Source: Bugula neritina
Taxonomy: Eukaryota; Bryozoa; Gymnolaemata; Cheilostomatida; Bugulidae
DNA length: 42,724 bases
Assembly (NCBI GenBank): GCA_964035545.1
Contig: CAXIUT010000184.1
Span: 1 to 42,724 of the forward strand
Direction of reading: 5' to 3'
The notes below the pieces were generated by a model. It saw only the letters and a list, made by a program, of their open reading frames with translations, was not told where the DNA came from and made no database searches. Position 1 is the stretch's first letter. Each line of letters starts with the position of its first letter. A program made the position numbers and the translations under genes. Below, piece after piece: positions 1 through 10,427 of this stretch.

Positions 1-95
1 CCCAACCCCTCAACCCCAACCCCAACCCCAACCCCAACCCCAACCCCAACCCCAACCCCAACCCCAACCCCAACCCCAACCCCAACCCCAACCCC
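1..95. repeat. left telomere, (CCCCAA)n
   Basis: About fifteen C4A2 units with one imperfect unit near the tip (an extra TC between CCCC and AA at positions 6-13). This is the C-rich strand expected at a left chromosome end. G4T2 telomeres are typical of oligohymenophorean ciliates. Confidence 0.97.
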
Positions 96-762
96 TATGG
101 ATGCAAAGGTATAAATATCCATAGCTTGACAATTTTAGATAAAAGGAAGGATTGTGTATAATTCTGTCTATTAAATCATGATTTTTCTATAGAAAAAAAA
201 TGAAAAAAAAATATCTGATCAAAGCTCCATCAACCAATCCATACACACACACTCTCAACTACAACTCACTCCTTAACAACTCACATCAACAAGAACCCCT
301 CCCTCGACAGTCCCACGTACGACCCACTCGACCCCTCCCTCATCGATTAGCAACCTAGCCCACAGCAGACCTGAAAGACAACAAGTAACACAAGTAACAC
401 AAGTAGTACAAGTAATACAAGTAGTACAAGTAGTACAGATAGCATCAGAATGAGAGGACATCAAAGAGAGGGAGGCGACAGGGAGTGAGAGTAGGATAAT
501 AAAGGGAAGATATCTAGTTTGTGGCAAGTAGAACAATAGCCGTTTGTTAAAGAATAATAGTCAAAATAGATTTACTCATAATGAATATCGAGCTAGTTAG
601 TTTGTGGATTGTAAAAACAAACTCGATACAACCATAGCTAACAACCGACTAAGTTAAAGCAAACTAACTCAGAAAAAATCAATTCAAAAATTACAAAAAC
701 CAGATAGGTATAAACTAAATCTGCCCACTCAGTTCAACAGAGATTCATAGTCATCTTTTTAA
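96..762. other. subtelomeric gene-free stretch
   Basis: No convincing gene. Contains a 9-bp tandem repeat (see 385-435). A minus-strand open frame at about 255-536 begins with a hydrophobic, signal-like stretch followed by a Cys-Thr-Thr repeat, but it has no in-frame ATG ahead of the hydrophobic part, so it is not called as a gene. The rest presumably carries the promoter and 5' leader of the kinase gene at 763. Confidence 0.5.
385..435. repeat. 9-bp tandem repeat (acaagtart-type)
   Basis: Six to seven head-to-tail copies of a 9-bp unit of the form acaagtaNN. On the minus strand the unit would read Cys-Thr-Thr. The copies differ at one or two bases, so this is a short degenerate minisatellite. 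Confidence 0.8.
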
Positions 763-1815
763 ATGAAACCCATCAAAATGCAGAAAAATGATAATAATTT
801 CATTCCTTTGCCAGACCACCCTTTAAACTAAAACGATTTGGTTTTGGAACAACAGATAGGTAGTGGCACTTTTGGGAAAGTCTATAGCGCTAGAATCAAG
901 CAGTCAGGAATCAAAGTAGCCATCAAAACAGTAAAGCAAGATAAAAAATATAAAACTAGATAACTAGAAATAGTACAAATGCTGTCCAGTCCATTCATAG
1001 TCAAATTGCTAGGAACATTCATCACCTAAGACAACAAATACTAATATCTCAACATAGCTATGGAATCCTATTAACAAAACTTCTTCTAACTCCTCAGAAA
1101 CACCCCTCCTTCTCCTCTAGAACTCAAAGCTTACACCTACCAAATGCTCAGAGGACTGCAGTACTTGCACGGACAAGGAGTCTGCCATCGTGACTTGAAG
1201 CCTCAAAACATGCTTGTAAAGAACAAAAAGCTAGTAGTTTGTGATTTTGGATCAGCCAAAATATTAAGAACTGGAGAACAAAATATATCATACATCTGCT
1301 CTAGATGCTACCGAGCACCCCGAACTCATCTTCTAGTCGACCAACTATACCACTCAGATCGACATGTGGTCTCTAGGCTGCATATTTTTATAAATACTCA
1401 ATGGTCGGCCTCTCTTCATCGCTGACTCAAGTCTCAACCACATCTTATAAGTCATCAAAGTCCTAGGAACGCCTACCAAAGAAGACGTCCACTCAATGAA
1501 TCCACAGTACTAGCTCCACGACTACGACCTCCCCCAAATCAAACAAAAATCGTTCAAAAATGTACTTAACCTTTAATACAGATGTTTCCAGGAAATGATC
1601 CATTGTTTATCGATCTAGTACAAAAGATAGTAAGATATGCGCCATAGAAAAGACTATCAGCTGTTGAAGCTTTAGCACACCCTTTTTTCGATGAGATTAG
1701 ATAATAAAAAACATATAGATCGAAATACAAAGGATGTGAGTATTTTTTAGATTTTTCTAAATAAATTTTACCTATCACACTCAGAGATAGACTAGTGCCT
1801 AATTGGCTACAATGA
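763..1815 (+). CDS. GSK3: glycogen synthase kinase 3 (shaggy-type) protein kinase
   Basis: CMGC serine/threonine kinase, about 343 aa, single kinase domain. Visible motifs: glycine loop GSGTFGKVY (about residues 33-41), VAIK lysine, alpha-C 'TRELEIVQML' with Glu written TAA, catalytic [17 protein letters not shown], and the GSK3 activation segment SYICSR.YRAPEL that keeps the regulatory tyrosine; the second tyrosine of the usual RYYR is Cys. Reading TAA/TAG as Glu restores the family pattern in 'LEIL' and '[10 protein letters not shown]'. One 20-nt intron (1562-1581) joins 'SFKN' to 'MFPGND'. There is one net extra base in the CCCC run at 1318-1321: the frame must drop one C to read RAP-EL. 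This is probably a homopolymer sequencing error, since everything after it is well conserved. Stop is TGA. With the intron and extra base removed the length is an exact multiple of three. Confidence 0.95.
1318..1321 (+). other. single-base frameshift site in GSK3 gene
   Basis: CCCC where the conserved RAP-EL reading needs CCC. Strong homology on both sides in different frames locates the +1 shift here. Sequencing or assembly error is the likeliest cause; a programmed +1 shift is possible but unsupported. Confidence 0.75.
1562..1581 (+). other. 20-nt GT..AG intron in GSK3 gene
   Basis: Sequence gtacttaacctttaatacag. Its removal restores the frame and the conserved '[11 protein letters not shown]' region of the kinase C-lobe. 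Confidence 0.88.
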
Positions 1816-1884
1816 ACCATAATATATTTGTTCAATTTTATTATCATCAATTCACTACTATAAACCTTATATTATCAATTAACT

Positions 1885-2000
1885 ATAAACCATTATTATT
1901 ATCTAACACCTCTGGATTATTATTATTATCTAATACCTCTGGATTATTATTATTATCTAATACCTCTTGACTATTATTATTATCTAACACCTATGAACTA
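1885..2000. repeat. 27-bp tandem repeat, about 4 copies
   Basis: Unit of the form (att)4-atctaatacctctgg, repeated with small changes. The unit is a multiple of three and has no TGA on the minus strand, where it would read Pro-Glu-Val-Leu-Asp-(Asn)4. That frame runs to a TGA at 1847-1849, but no start codon could be assigned to it. Lies between the kinase stop and the next + gene. Confidence 0.8.
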
Positions 2001-2027
2001 TTATTATAATCATTGTTGATAAAGACT

Positions 2028-3669
2028 ATGCTGCCTAAAAGAAAGTTTATAAAAAAATCACATAGAGTGGTATAAAACAACAACCAATCTTAAATAACCC
2101 AACCCACTTCAATACTATAACGGCTCAGATCAACAGATCCAACACATCACTAGTAGGCATTAGCATATGTATCAAGTATGTGTTCAATTGGCAATAGTGA
2201 ATAACTTTTACCTTTGTTGATAGAATTGATATCGATATTGTATAAGGGGTCAGTGGTAGTAGTAAATCAGTGTTTGTATGCTTTGTCTAACTTGATATAA
2301 CTGGACAGCAGAATAGTATCTAAACTGTTTTAACTAAATTTATCAAAAGCTCTACTCCAGCTAAACTCATAGGACGCAAATCTTTTAAAACCAATTCTAT
2401 CACTAATGTACAACCTTCATGACCTACTACCTTAGTAATATACATTTTTAGAAAAAGGAGTATAAAAATCATTAAATGTAAACCACCTAACTTCATCATC
2501 ATCAAAATAACCAGTCCTTTCTTTTCTAAACAGAATATAAAGCGTTAATCTAACACAGTAAATGTACTAAAAAATATATCACCTCTTTAAAAATTAATCA
2601 TAGCTGCGCATCCGTTCATTGTGTGGGTCGATATTGATAAAAAACAATACAATTAGAAATAAAATTATCAAAGAATTTATCTAGTATTACTAAGAAATAG
2701 TATGCGATATTAACTTGTAGAAGGAATATCAAAAGAATATCGTGCAAAATACTAAAATATAAAAAGTAAATAAATAAAACTAAACTGACATGATAGAACA
2801 ATAAGAATAAATAGCTATCATTCAATAAAATCCCAACTATCACATCTTCAGTGATACTGTCTAAGCCATATAAACTCTACTCTAAGCTATTCTCACACTT
2901 TTATAAGACAACAACTAAGACGACTACGACATCTAAGAAGAATAGTGTTAAGGAGAGGAGTGGAATAAATAAATATAGGTTGAAGAGAAAGAAGAATAAA
3001 GTACGAGCCATCTTATCCACTTCATAGCTTAAAAATATGGAGCATTGAGTCGCAATACCCTTCTGACTTTTGCTGAGGGACAAAATGTTATTCATCTTAG
3101 TCTCAGAGTCCTCAACTATTGCAAAAATATAGATAAATAAACCCTTTCCATCATCTTACTTAAAAGTCTATAAAACATGATAGCTATCAAGCCACACCCA
3201 GAAATCCAACAGTAAATACTAGTAGTCTCTCTCCATCAACTACTCTCCTGTCCTATCCCTCCTCAAGCAAGAAACCTCATTCTAACTCTTGGGTAGTCAG
3301 TTTTACAAATCAAAGGAGTATACAAATACAGTTGGATTAATCTCTTGTAGCTGTACTCTAGACACTTCAATCCATAAAAGAACTTAGTCCATGAGCACTA
3401 GAACCAAAGAGTAGGCTTGATTCTTAAAAATTTGATAATAAACATTCCAGAACTAACTCTAGAATAATGGAGGGCACAAACCATCGACACTATCTTCGAC
3501 ATATTCTCAAACTAAAATTTTGATAGGTATCTTCAGGAACTAGGACTCTTGCCACTTCTATAAAAAGTATTGTAGCATGTGGGCAATGGTAAAAAAAAAG
3601 AAATTCATTCGAGACGTAGTCAGCGATATCGTCCGTTTTCTCCAATACAAAAAGAAAATGATGAAATGA
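2028..3669 (+). CDS. alpha-helical solenoid (armadillo/importin-alpha-like) protein
   Basis: About 536 aa. The frame stays open from 2028 when TAA/TAG are Glu. The N-terminus is basic (KRKFIKK), reminiscent of an importin-beta-binding segment. The bulk is leucine-rich amphipathic helices such as 'LLPLLIELISILYKG' and 'LYALSNLIQLDSRIV', typical of armadillo or HEAT repeats. An acidic linker rich in D/E lies near the middle (about 2910-3000). A 31-nt intron (3589-3619) is inferred because removing it gives a helix-like end 'SDIVRFLQYKKK' and an immediate TGA. Length and layout resemble importin-alpha, but the repeats are divergent, so only the fold class is claimed. Confidence 0.65.
3589..3619 (+). 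other. 31-nt GT..AG intron (inferred)
   Basis: Starts gtaaaaaaaaag and ends gacgtag. Splicing leads to a short helical C-terminus and TGA at 3667-3669. Without splicing the frame runs about 55 codons longer with poorer composition. Confidence 0.6.
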
Positions 3670-4011
3670 TTTAAAATTATGATTATCTTGCCTTATAAAA
3701 CAATCACAAATTTTATAGACTAGATTCGATTGCTTTCTTCTGTAAAATCCTATAACTAAAAAACAAAATCACCCCCACGCATATGATCATAATCATTATG
3801 TAAATCCAGTTGTTTTTTTGTTATTTTCTTTGACCCATAACAACACCAGCTTGTTCTCTTTAGATATTGATTCTTCTGTGCTAGTTGAGTCTTGTTCTGT
3901 CGTCTTAGTGTTTGAGAGCTTTGTGTTTGAGGTGTTTGTTCATTCTGTTATCTATTTTAGTTTGAGCTTTTGAATCGTAGTTGTATTGGTTACCTTTTTT
4001 CATAATTATAA

Positions 4012-4833
4012 ATGAGTAAATTTTTTGTTGTTTTCTGTAAAAATGCCGTCAAACAACCCAGACTCTACCAAAGATAATTCTTTGCCCTCAAAAAACTACA
4101 ATAGTCCTCCTCTTATATGCTATAGAAATTTATCAACTAAAAAGAAGCTAGCTCGTTCTATCAAGATAAAGTAAAAGAAGAATCAGAACATAAAAGGCTA
4201 GATAGTCTTTAAACACTCAAAAAAAATCTATTACTAACCACAATAAAACAATAAAAAGAAAAGGACTCATTGAATTTGACCAATGAGAAAATATCCAATT
4301 AGTAGAAATAATAGAGGTAAAAATGGTTCAATTAGATATTAATTAATAATAAAATATTTAGATCAGCCAGTTTTAAAAGTACACCCATTTCTTTGTCTCC
4401 CTCTCTTAACTACTTAGGATATTTCGATGGCTGTAGTCGTTTCAATCCTGGCACCTCAGGCATTGGTTATCTTGTAAAATCATCCAATCAGATCTTGATT
4501 GCCAACTCTCTCTTTATAGGCATGAATAGAACCAATAACCAGGCGTAAATGATTGCTCTTGTTCTTTTGATGGGAGATAGTTACTGCAATGGAGCCACTA
4601 ATTTAAAGGTATTTGGGGATAGCAAGTTAGTGATAGATTTGATGACTGGTGCAAAATAGGCTCACAACTAATACTTGAGATCTTATCTTAAAGGTGCTAA
4701 AACTTTATAAAACAAATTCAGTAAAATATATTTCTAGCATATCAATCGAATCTATAACTCCTAGGCAGATCTGTTGGCAAATAATGCTGTCAAATATAGT
4801 AAAACACCAGGAAAAAACTCTAGAAAAGTATGA
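4012..4833 (+). CDS. RNASEH1: ribonuclease H1 with N-terminal hybrid-binding-like domain
   Basis: Cleaves the RNA strand of RNA-DNA hybrids. About 258 aa in two exons. The N-terminal 50 residues ('FFVVFCK', 'FINQKEASSFY') resemble the small hybrid-binding domain of eukaryotic RNase H1, followed by a charged Lys/Glu/Gln linker. The RNase H fold shows catalytic Asp in 'YFDGCS.FNPGTSG', Glu in 'NNQAEMIAL' (codon TAA at 4546-4548), Asp in 'VFGDSKLVI', and the last Asp in 'QADLLANNAV'. The four-carboxylate DEDD set is complete only if TAA is read as Glu. A 45-nt intron (4317-4361) joins linker to catalytic domain. Only 87 bp separate its TGA from the next gene. Confidence 0.9.
4317..4361 (+). other. 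45-nt GT..AG intron in RNase H1 gene
   Basis: Begins gtaaaaatgg, ends atatttag. Joins the frame from ATG 4012 to that of the RNase H domain. Removal gives an exact codon multiple. The longest of the introns inferred here. Confidence 0.72.
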
Positions 4834-4920
4834 TATTTATGATAATAATCTCATTTATGACAAATGTAGCAATTATGACCAAATTGATATCACTATATCA
4901 TGATATTATATCTATTTATT

Positions 4921-6708
4921 ATGAATCTTACAAAAATAGTAGCACTTCTAGTGTTGATCTACTGCGGAGCAACTCTAGTAGTTCACTCTATCAATAAGAG
5001 AGCTAAAACAGGATTGCCTGAACAACTTATCGCTGGATAAATCCACTACTCACGCATACCTGTCGAATATTGGGAACACAGATTACTCACCATAAAGAGC
5101 ATGGGATTCAATGCCCTGTCAGTGTATATTATGTGGAATTACCACTAAACAGAAAAAGGAGTTTTCGACTACAAAACATAAAATAAAAATCTACCACTCT
5201 TTCTAGAACTAGCAAAAAAACATGACTTCTATGTCCTCATTAGACCAGGACCATATGTATGCGCATAGTGGGATTTCGGAGGCATGCCCGCAAGACTACT
5301 TAACGTCCCAGGACTAACTATCAGATCCAACAATGAAGTCTTTCTCGGCGAAGTCCTGCTCTATTTTAGATCTCTAGCACCTATTCTCAAGCCAAATCTA
5401 GAAAGCAATGGAGGTCCAATAGTTTTACTCCAAATATAGAACTAATATGGTTTTTATGGGAAGGATAAAAGTTATATTGAAGCTATCAGATAGATGTGGC
5501 ACTTAATTGACATAAAAACTAATTAATACTATGTTGATATTATAGAAAATATCTAGAAATGCCATTGGTCAGGAGCAAATATCGGCATTAACGATGGTAA
5601 AACAGAATAACAATATATCTTGGCAAGAAAGATGTAGCCTAATGGAATGATACTCGGAGGATAGATCTATAGTGGATGGCTTACCCATTGGGGATAATAA
5701 TTCCAAGGCAAAAATATGACACAGTATATGAAGTAGTTCTAGTTTTTATTCAAATATAATCACTCTTTTTCTATGTATATGGTTCATGGAGGCAGCAATT
5801 TTGGACTAACAGCAGGCGCCAACTCAAAAGAATCAGATAAAAAGGAAGGAGACTACGAAGCAGACATCACATCCTATGACTACGACGCGCCAATCAACTA
5901 ACAGGGATCTCCTACATAAAAATTTGATAACTTTAGAACAATGGCACAAAACTATGTAAACTGGACAATACCAGACCCACCAGCACCAATCCCAGTAATA
6001 TCAATTCAAGCATTCAAACCGTACAAAATTGCATCACTCTTCGGCAACCTCCCACAGCCAACTCTGACCAAATCAGCTCTATACCCATTCGAATCAAACC
6101 AACTTCAAATGTACAACCAAGGATTCGTTGTTTATTAAACTATTCTTAAAGCACATAAATACTAACTCACAATGGAAGTCCATGATTTTGCCATTGTGTA
6201 TATGGACAGTCATTTTGTTGGATCATTCGATCGCTCTAAGTCAGTGCTGCATCGCTTCGAGGCCAATTGCAAAAAGTAATGCAAATTGTATATTTTGGTG
6301 TAGGCTATGGGACACATCAACTTCGATCACTAAATGGAAAAAGACTACAAAGGACTGATTTCTTTCAAAGATACAAGAGGTGATAAATTTCTATGGGATA
6401 TCTATAAAATAAACGCAGATAATAAAATACTAACCTGGAGGTCTCTTAGCGATAAAAGCTACCCTTCACTGAATAGAGCCTCTTTTAGCATCTCTCAAGT
6501 AGGAGATACCTTCATCAATATCAAAAATTACAAAAAAGGATACCTATGGGTCAATGGACATCTTCTAGGCAGATATTGGAACATTGGACCAACCGAAAGA
6601 ATCTTCTGTCCAGGAGTATGGCTCAAATAAGGACCAAACGATCTCTTCATCCTCGATTTGCTCACAGATTAAAACGCATAAATAACAGGTGATAAAATTC
6701 TAAGGTGA
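4921..6708 (+). CDS. GLB1: glycoside hydrolase family 35 beta-galactosidase
   Basis: Hydrolyses terminal beta-galactosides, probably in the lysosome/food vacuole or outside the cell. 595 aa, no intron. The N-terminal hydrophobic stretch (residues 4-18) looks like a signal peptide or anchor. GH35 hallmarks in order: 'GEIHYSRIPVEYW', 'YVCAEWDFGGMPARLL', acid/base motif 'QIENEYG' (residues 171-177), nucleophile motif 'GGEIYSGWLTHWGE' (nucleophile residue 248), 'MVHGGSNFG', and the C-terminal jelly-roll signature 'GYLWVNGHLLGRYWNIGP'. Both Glu of 'ENEYG' and the nucleophile are encoded by TAG (5437), TAA (5443) and TAG (5662), which is decisive for the Glu reading. Its TGA is 34 bp from the end of the convergent coiled-coil gene. 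Confidence 0.96.
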
Positions 6709-6742
6709 TAAATCTCAATAAAAAATTATTAATCAACCTATT

Positions 6743-7988
6743 TCAACCAATAATTCTGTCTCTTCTTCGGTTTTTCAATTCCTACAATTTAGGTCGAATA
6801 GCCTACACCTCAGGACGCTCAACCTTTCCATCCAACAAACTCACGTTCACTGTATGCGGCTCAGTCAGTCCCTGAATCGATCTGTCCAGATAGTTCCTGT
6901 CAACATACTTGCCTTCAACTGCCCTCTAAATATACTTATCTATACGTTTAACTGGTTTAAATTCAATCTGTACTCCTCCTCGTTCATATACTTTTGACCC
7001 TGCTTTGCCATCTATTTCTAATCCACCTGTCTTTTCAGCTCTTATAATATAGTTGCTTTTGTGGCTGCGGCTGGTTATCATGTTTAGATAGCATTCTTCC
7101 CAACAACCCATAAGACAACTCTTCAGGATTAATCCTCTCCTACTATCTCTTCTTCTGCTGCTGAATTATCATCTGCTGGTCAAGTATCTCCTTCATTCTC
7201 AAATTACCCATCTTCTTTTACATCTCCTTCTAGTTATTTTTCTTCAATTACTCCTCTAACTTCCTCTGCGCCTACAACTACACCTGTCTATACTAGAATT
7301 ATCTCTATCTTTGATTCTGCATCTAACTTATCCTCCGATATTGCTCCTCAATCATTGGATTCTTTCGGTATTTATGCAAATTCTAACTACTACGATGGTC
7401 AAACTTCTAAATCTGATAATTCAAATTTTGATTATTTTACATCTTCTAATACTACTTATATCTGTTTTTAGCCATCTCTTTTTCCTGTATTTGCCTGTCC
7501 AACTAATCTACCATCTTCAGCCTCTCCTGCTCTACCTTTCTCTTTCGTTACTGCTAGGCTTAATGTCCAATGTCCATAGAATAGCCATAATTATGACTTT
7601 CATACTCTGCTTGAGCCTTAGAATGAAATATTCCAGTAAACAACTCTCTATTTAATGCTGCAGCTCTCCGTCTCTTCTAAGCATCCGTGTATTTCTTCTC
7701 ATTTTAAAAGTGATCACCCTCAACTACCTTTCTAACAGTTTAGTTTGCATATAGTTTGTCTTCATCTTTCTAGCGTTTCTAGCGATATTGTTTTTAATAA
7801 ATTTGTGCTTAAAGAAACTATCTAGATAAGATGTGAAGATACTTGAGTCTATTTTTCTTTTAGTTGGTTTGTTGTTTTTAGTACATTTTGGCTCTTTTCT
7901 CTTCTAGACTTTTTTGTTCTGCAATTAGAGCCCATTCATCCACTCGACTATCTTTGCCATTAAAGGTATGACTCCTATTGAGATTCAT
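6743..7988 (-). CDS. charged coiled-coil protein (probable cilium/basal-body protein)
   Basis: About 414 aa from ATG at 7988. No family recognised. Dominated by long Glu/Lys/Arg/Gln heptad stretches ('EYRQVELEAQRKLEEEL', 'KEILDQQMIIQQQKKREEER'), so an extended coiled coil. It ends in a less helical 120-residue tail with 'TGGLEIDGKAGSKVYERGG' and a basic C-terminus. The frame needs one base removed at the AAAA run (tttt on the + strand, 7057-7060), after which the length is an exact multiple of three, so a homopolymer error is likely. The composition resembles axonemal microtubule-associated proteins; that role is inferred only. Confidence 0.72.
7057..7060 (-). other. single-base frameshift site in coiled-coil gene
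   Basis: One extra A in a minus-strand AAAA run would explain the shift from the coiled-coil frame to the frame of the C-terminal tail. Second homopolymer indel of this kind in the window. Confidence 0.55.
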
Positions 7989-8643
7989 TCTTTAATTTTA
8001 TTTAGTAAATCTATCAAAAATTGATTATTAAAACAAAATTAATTATTTCCTATTGAAACAATATCATATTGAATCATTTATAAATATTAAATAAGATTAT
8101 AAAAGTATTTTTATTTGATAAAAGTCAAGTAAGATCATAGATTAATGAATATTTAAGATTATTTTTATAGTCAATATCTTATTGAATGTGGATTGTAACT
8201 CTTTATGTGGATATGAATTAATTTTAAGTTATTTTAGCTTCGATATTTTTCATCAGATTAGAACAAATCATGCATTTATAGCTAAGTAAAACTGATATTA
8301 GAATCATAAATTCAAAAGATGGAATCATAGCTATTCAAAAATATATGTTAGAGCATTGAAAGAGAAAGATAGACTGACTACTCCATGATCGAAAAGTCAA
8401 AAAATAAACATTTATTTACTCATTCAATCAAAATAAATCATAAAATATTGATAAGTACATCAAGACCAACAAGTATAGACCTTACTGAATTGTTTATGAT
8501 AACAAAGACTTTCCGAGAGCATCGACCAATATCCAAAAAGACTGGCAATAATAATAAAAATGAAGAGTAATATCACATTAAAGTAGAATAGACAACTTAG
8601 TTTCTTTTAATGGATAAGATGAGATACTTTTAAATATAAATAA
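7989..8643. other. AT-rich intergenic region
   Basis: Upstream of the minus-strand coiled-coil gene and downstream of the minus-strand MAP kinase gene. An open + frame begins at 8385 and runs to 8848 under the TGA-only code, but it overlaps the kinase 3' end and has no recognisable features. Nothing else seen. Confidence 0.5.
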
Positions 8644-10200
8644 TCAAATATGATGAAGACTTTATTTTTTAACATACAAACCTTTCTTTAACAATATTCC
8701 ACGATTTCCATAATTTTCCTTCTATTTCTTCACTTGAACAGTCCGATTTAAATTCACTGAGGACTTCCTCTGAATAGATTGCTTCTTCTTCATCGACTCC
8801 TGCTTAGGCTTCAAATAAGGACTTCTCTCTATGATCTTGCTCTGATGGAAACTCGAAGGTTTTAGATTGTTTAAATTCAGTGAAGACCCTCTCTGAGTGG
8901 TATGCAGTGATTGCGTTGGTGTTTTTTCCATTGAATGATGTAGACTCGGAGTTATAGTAGCACTGTGCATGTGTTTGCTACCATGAATTTTACCTCTAAT
9001 AGTAGTTGCAAGATTATTACTTGATTTGTTGCCTTTTCTAAGACTATTATGATAAATAGATGTTTTGCTACTATGATGAGATAGCTTACTATTACTGTTG
9101 CTTCTATAACTGAAGGGCATTCTTTTAGATGATGGTCTACTTGATTTATCTCGAATACTAGTAAATATCTATTCCTGGTATCGTTATAATTTATACTTGC
9201 GGTTGTCATTTAATTATAGAAAAACTAAGGATTTTGATTTTTTTTATAGTTAAGAATCTTTAAAATCTGATAAAAAATTACAAGATAATAGTTTTTAAGC
9301 TGTCCAACGTTTTTCAGGACGATATTCTAATAAATTCTTTAAAACATACTTTATTTCTTCACATTAAATATCCTCAAAGAAAAATTATTAAGGTTTTCTC
9401 TATATTTAGAAAAAAGATATTATCTCCCCAGCTTTAGCAGCTTTGAAAGATTCCAGCTATTCTTTAGTTGGATATCCTTTGAACTAAATCATTTTAGTAA
9501 TCTGATCAATAGTATTATTTCCTGGCAACAAAGTACGTCTGCTGTACAACTAATAGATCAAACACCCAAGACTCCACATATCACTCTGCGTCGAGTACTA
9601 CTTACTGCCTAGAAGCACTTAAGGAGCCCTATACCACCTGGTAGCAATAAATTAAGTCATGACAGGCTAATTAAAATACTTAGAATGTAGTGTTCTCGAC
9701 AATCCGAAATCACAGACCTTAATCTAACAACTAGTATTAATTAGTATGTTGGATGGTTTGAGATCACGATGCAGTACTCCAGCAGAATGTAAGTAAGATA
9801 AGGCACAACCCAATTGATACACTATGAATTTTTTATGCATTGAATCTAGTAACCTGTTCTTTATGGCCTTGAAAACGTCGCTTTCTAAATTTTAAAAGAG
9901 AAGGTAGATATCGTTGCTATTCGGAACCGGATAAATCGATTTTAAGGAGACTACGTTTGGATGCTGAATCTGCTTGAGAAGAGATATCTAGCGGTATACT
10001 CTTTGAGCATCTGTGCTATTTTGAAAAGCTAGGAAGACCTTTTTGATAGCATAGATTGTTCGAGATTGGCGATGGCGTACTTTCCAAACATGGCCATATG
10101 CTCCACTTCCCACCTTAGCCAAGATCTAGAACTGAGCCTTGATAGACTAATCGAGATGCGCATGGGACTAGCTGGATGGATCTGTAGATTCTGAACTCAT
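8644..10200 (-). CDS. ERK-type MAP kinase with TEF activation lip and long basic tail
   Basis: 518 aa, no intron, ATG at 10200. The kinase domain occupies about residues 17-325: glycine loop GSGAYGHVW, YAIKK lysine, alpha-C 'YREISLLKQ' (Glu = TAG at 9988-9990), 'HRDLKPSNILIN', 'CDFGLSR', activation lip 'MTEFIATRWYRAPE' (both Glu by TAA), 'QSDMWSLGCLIYEL', and the CMGC insert region. The APE-motif Glu codon is TAA (9619-9621). The lip is Thr-Glu-Phe in place of the MAPK Thr-Glu-Tyr, so the usual dual phosphorylation would be single. The C-terminal 190 residues are Ser/Lys/Asn-rich and disordered-looking, as in ERK7/8 (MAPK15), which acts at cilia; the subfamily is a guess from layout. Confidence 0.92.
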
Positions 10201-10427
10201 CAAAGAAATATTAATAGAAATCGAAACAAGAGCATTTCAAAAGTCAATACAAAGAAGTCAAACTAACATCAATAAATAATAATCAAAAAGGATTTATCTT
10301 CATTCATCTATGAGTAAATATCTAATTTCTGTCAATACTTTATACCGTAGCTACTTTTCGAATTCTATTCTTTAGAAATTATAATATATAGCAGTATTTC
10401 AATATTTAGACTATAGAACTATCTTTA
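10201..10427. other. short intergenic gap
   Basis: 227 bp between the MAP kinase start and the helicase stop, both on the minus strand. AT-rich; presumably the kinase promoter and the helicase 3' UTR. Confidence 0.6.

Noticed and set aside
255-536. Minus-strand small secreted Cys-rich protein with CTT repeats
   Set aside because: The hydrophobic start has no in-frame ATG (only TTG) and a TGA lies just upstream; the Cys pattern comes from a 9-bp DNA repeat.
6626-6745. Overlap of the GH35 and coiled-coil genes
   Set aside because: GH35 ends at TGA 6706-6708 and the convergent gene at 6743; they are separate by 34 bp.
8385-8848. Plus-strand open frame of about 150 codons
   Set aside because: It overlaps the 3' end of the well-supported MAP kinase gene on the other strand and has no recognisable feature; long open frames by chance are common when TGA is the only stop.
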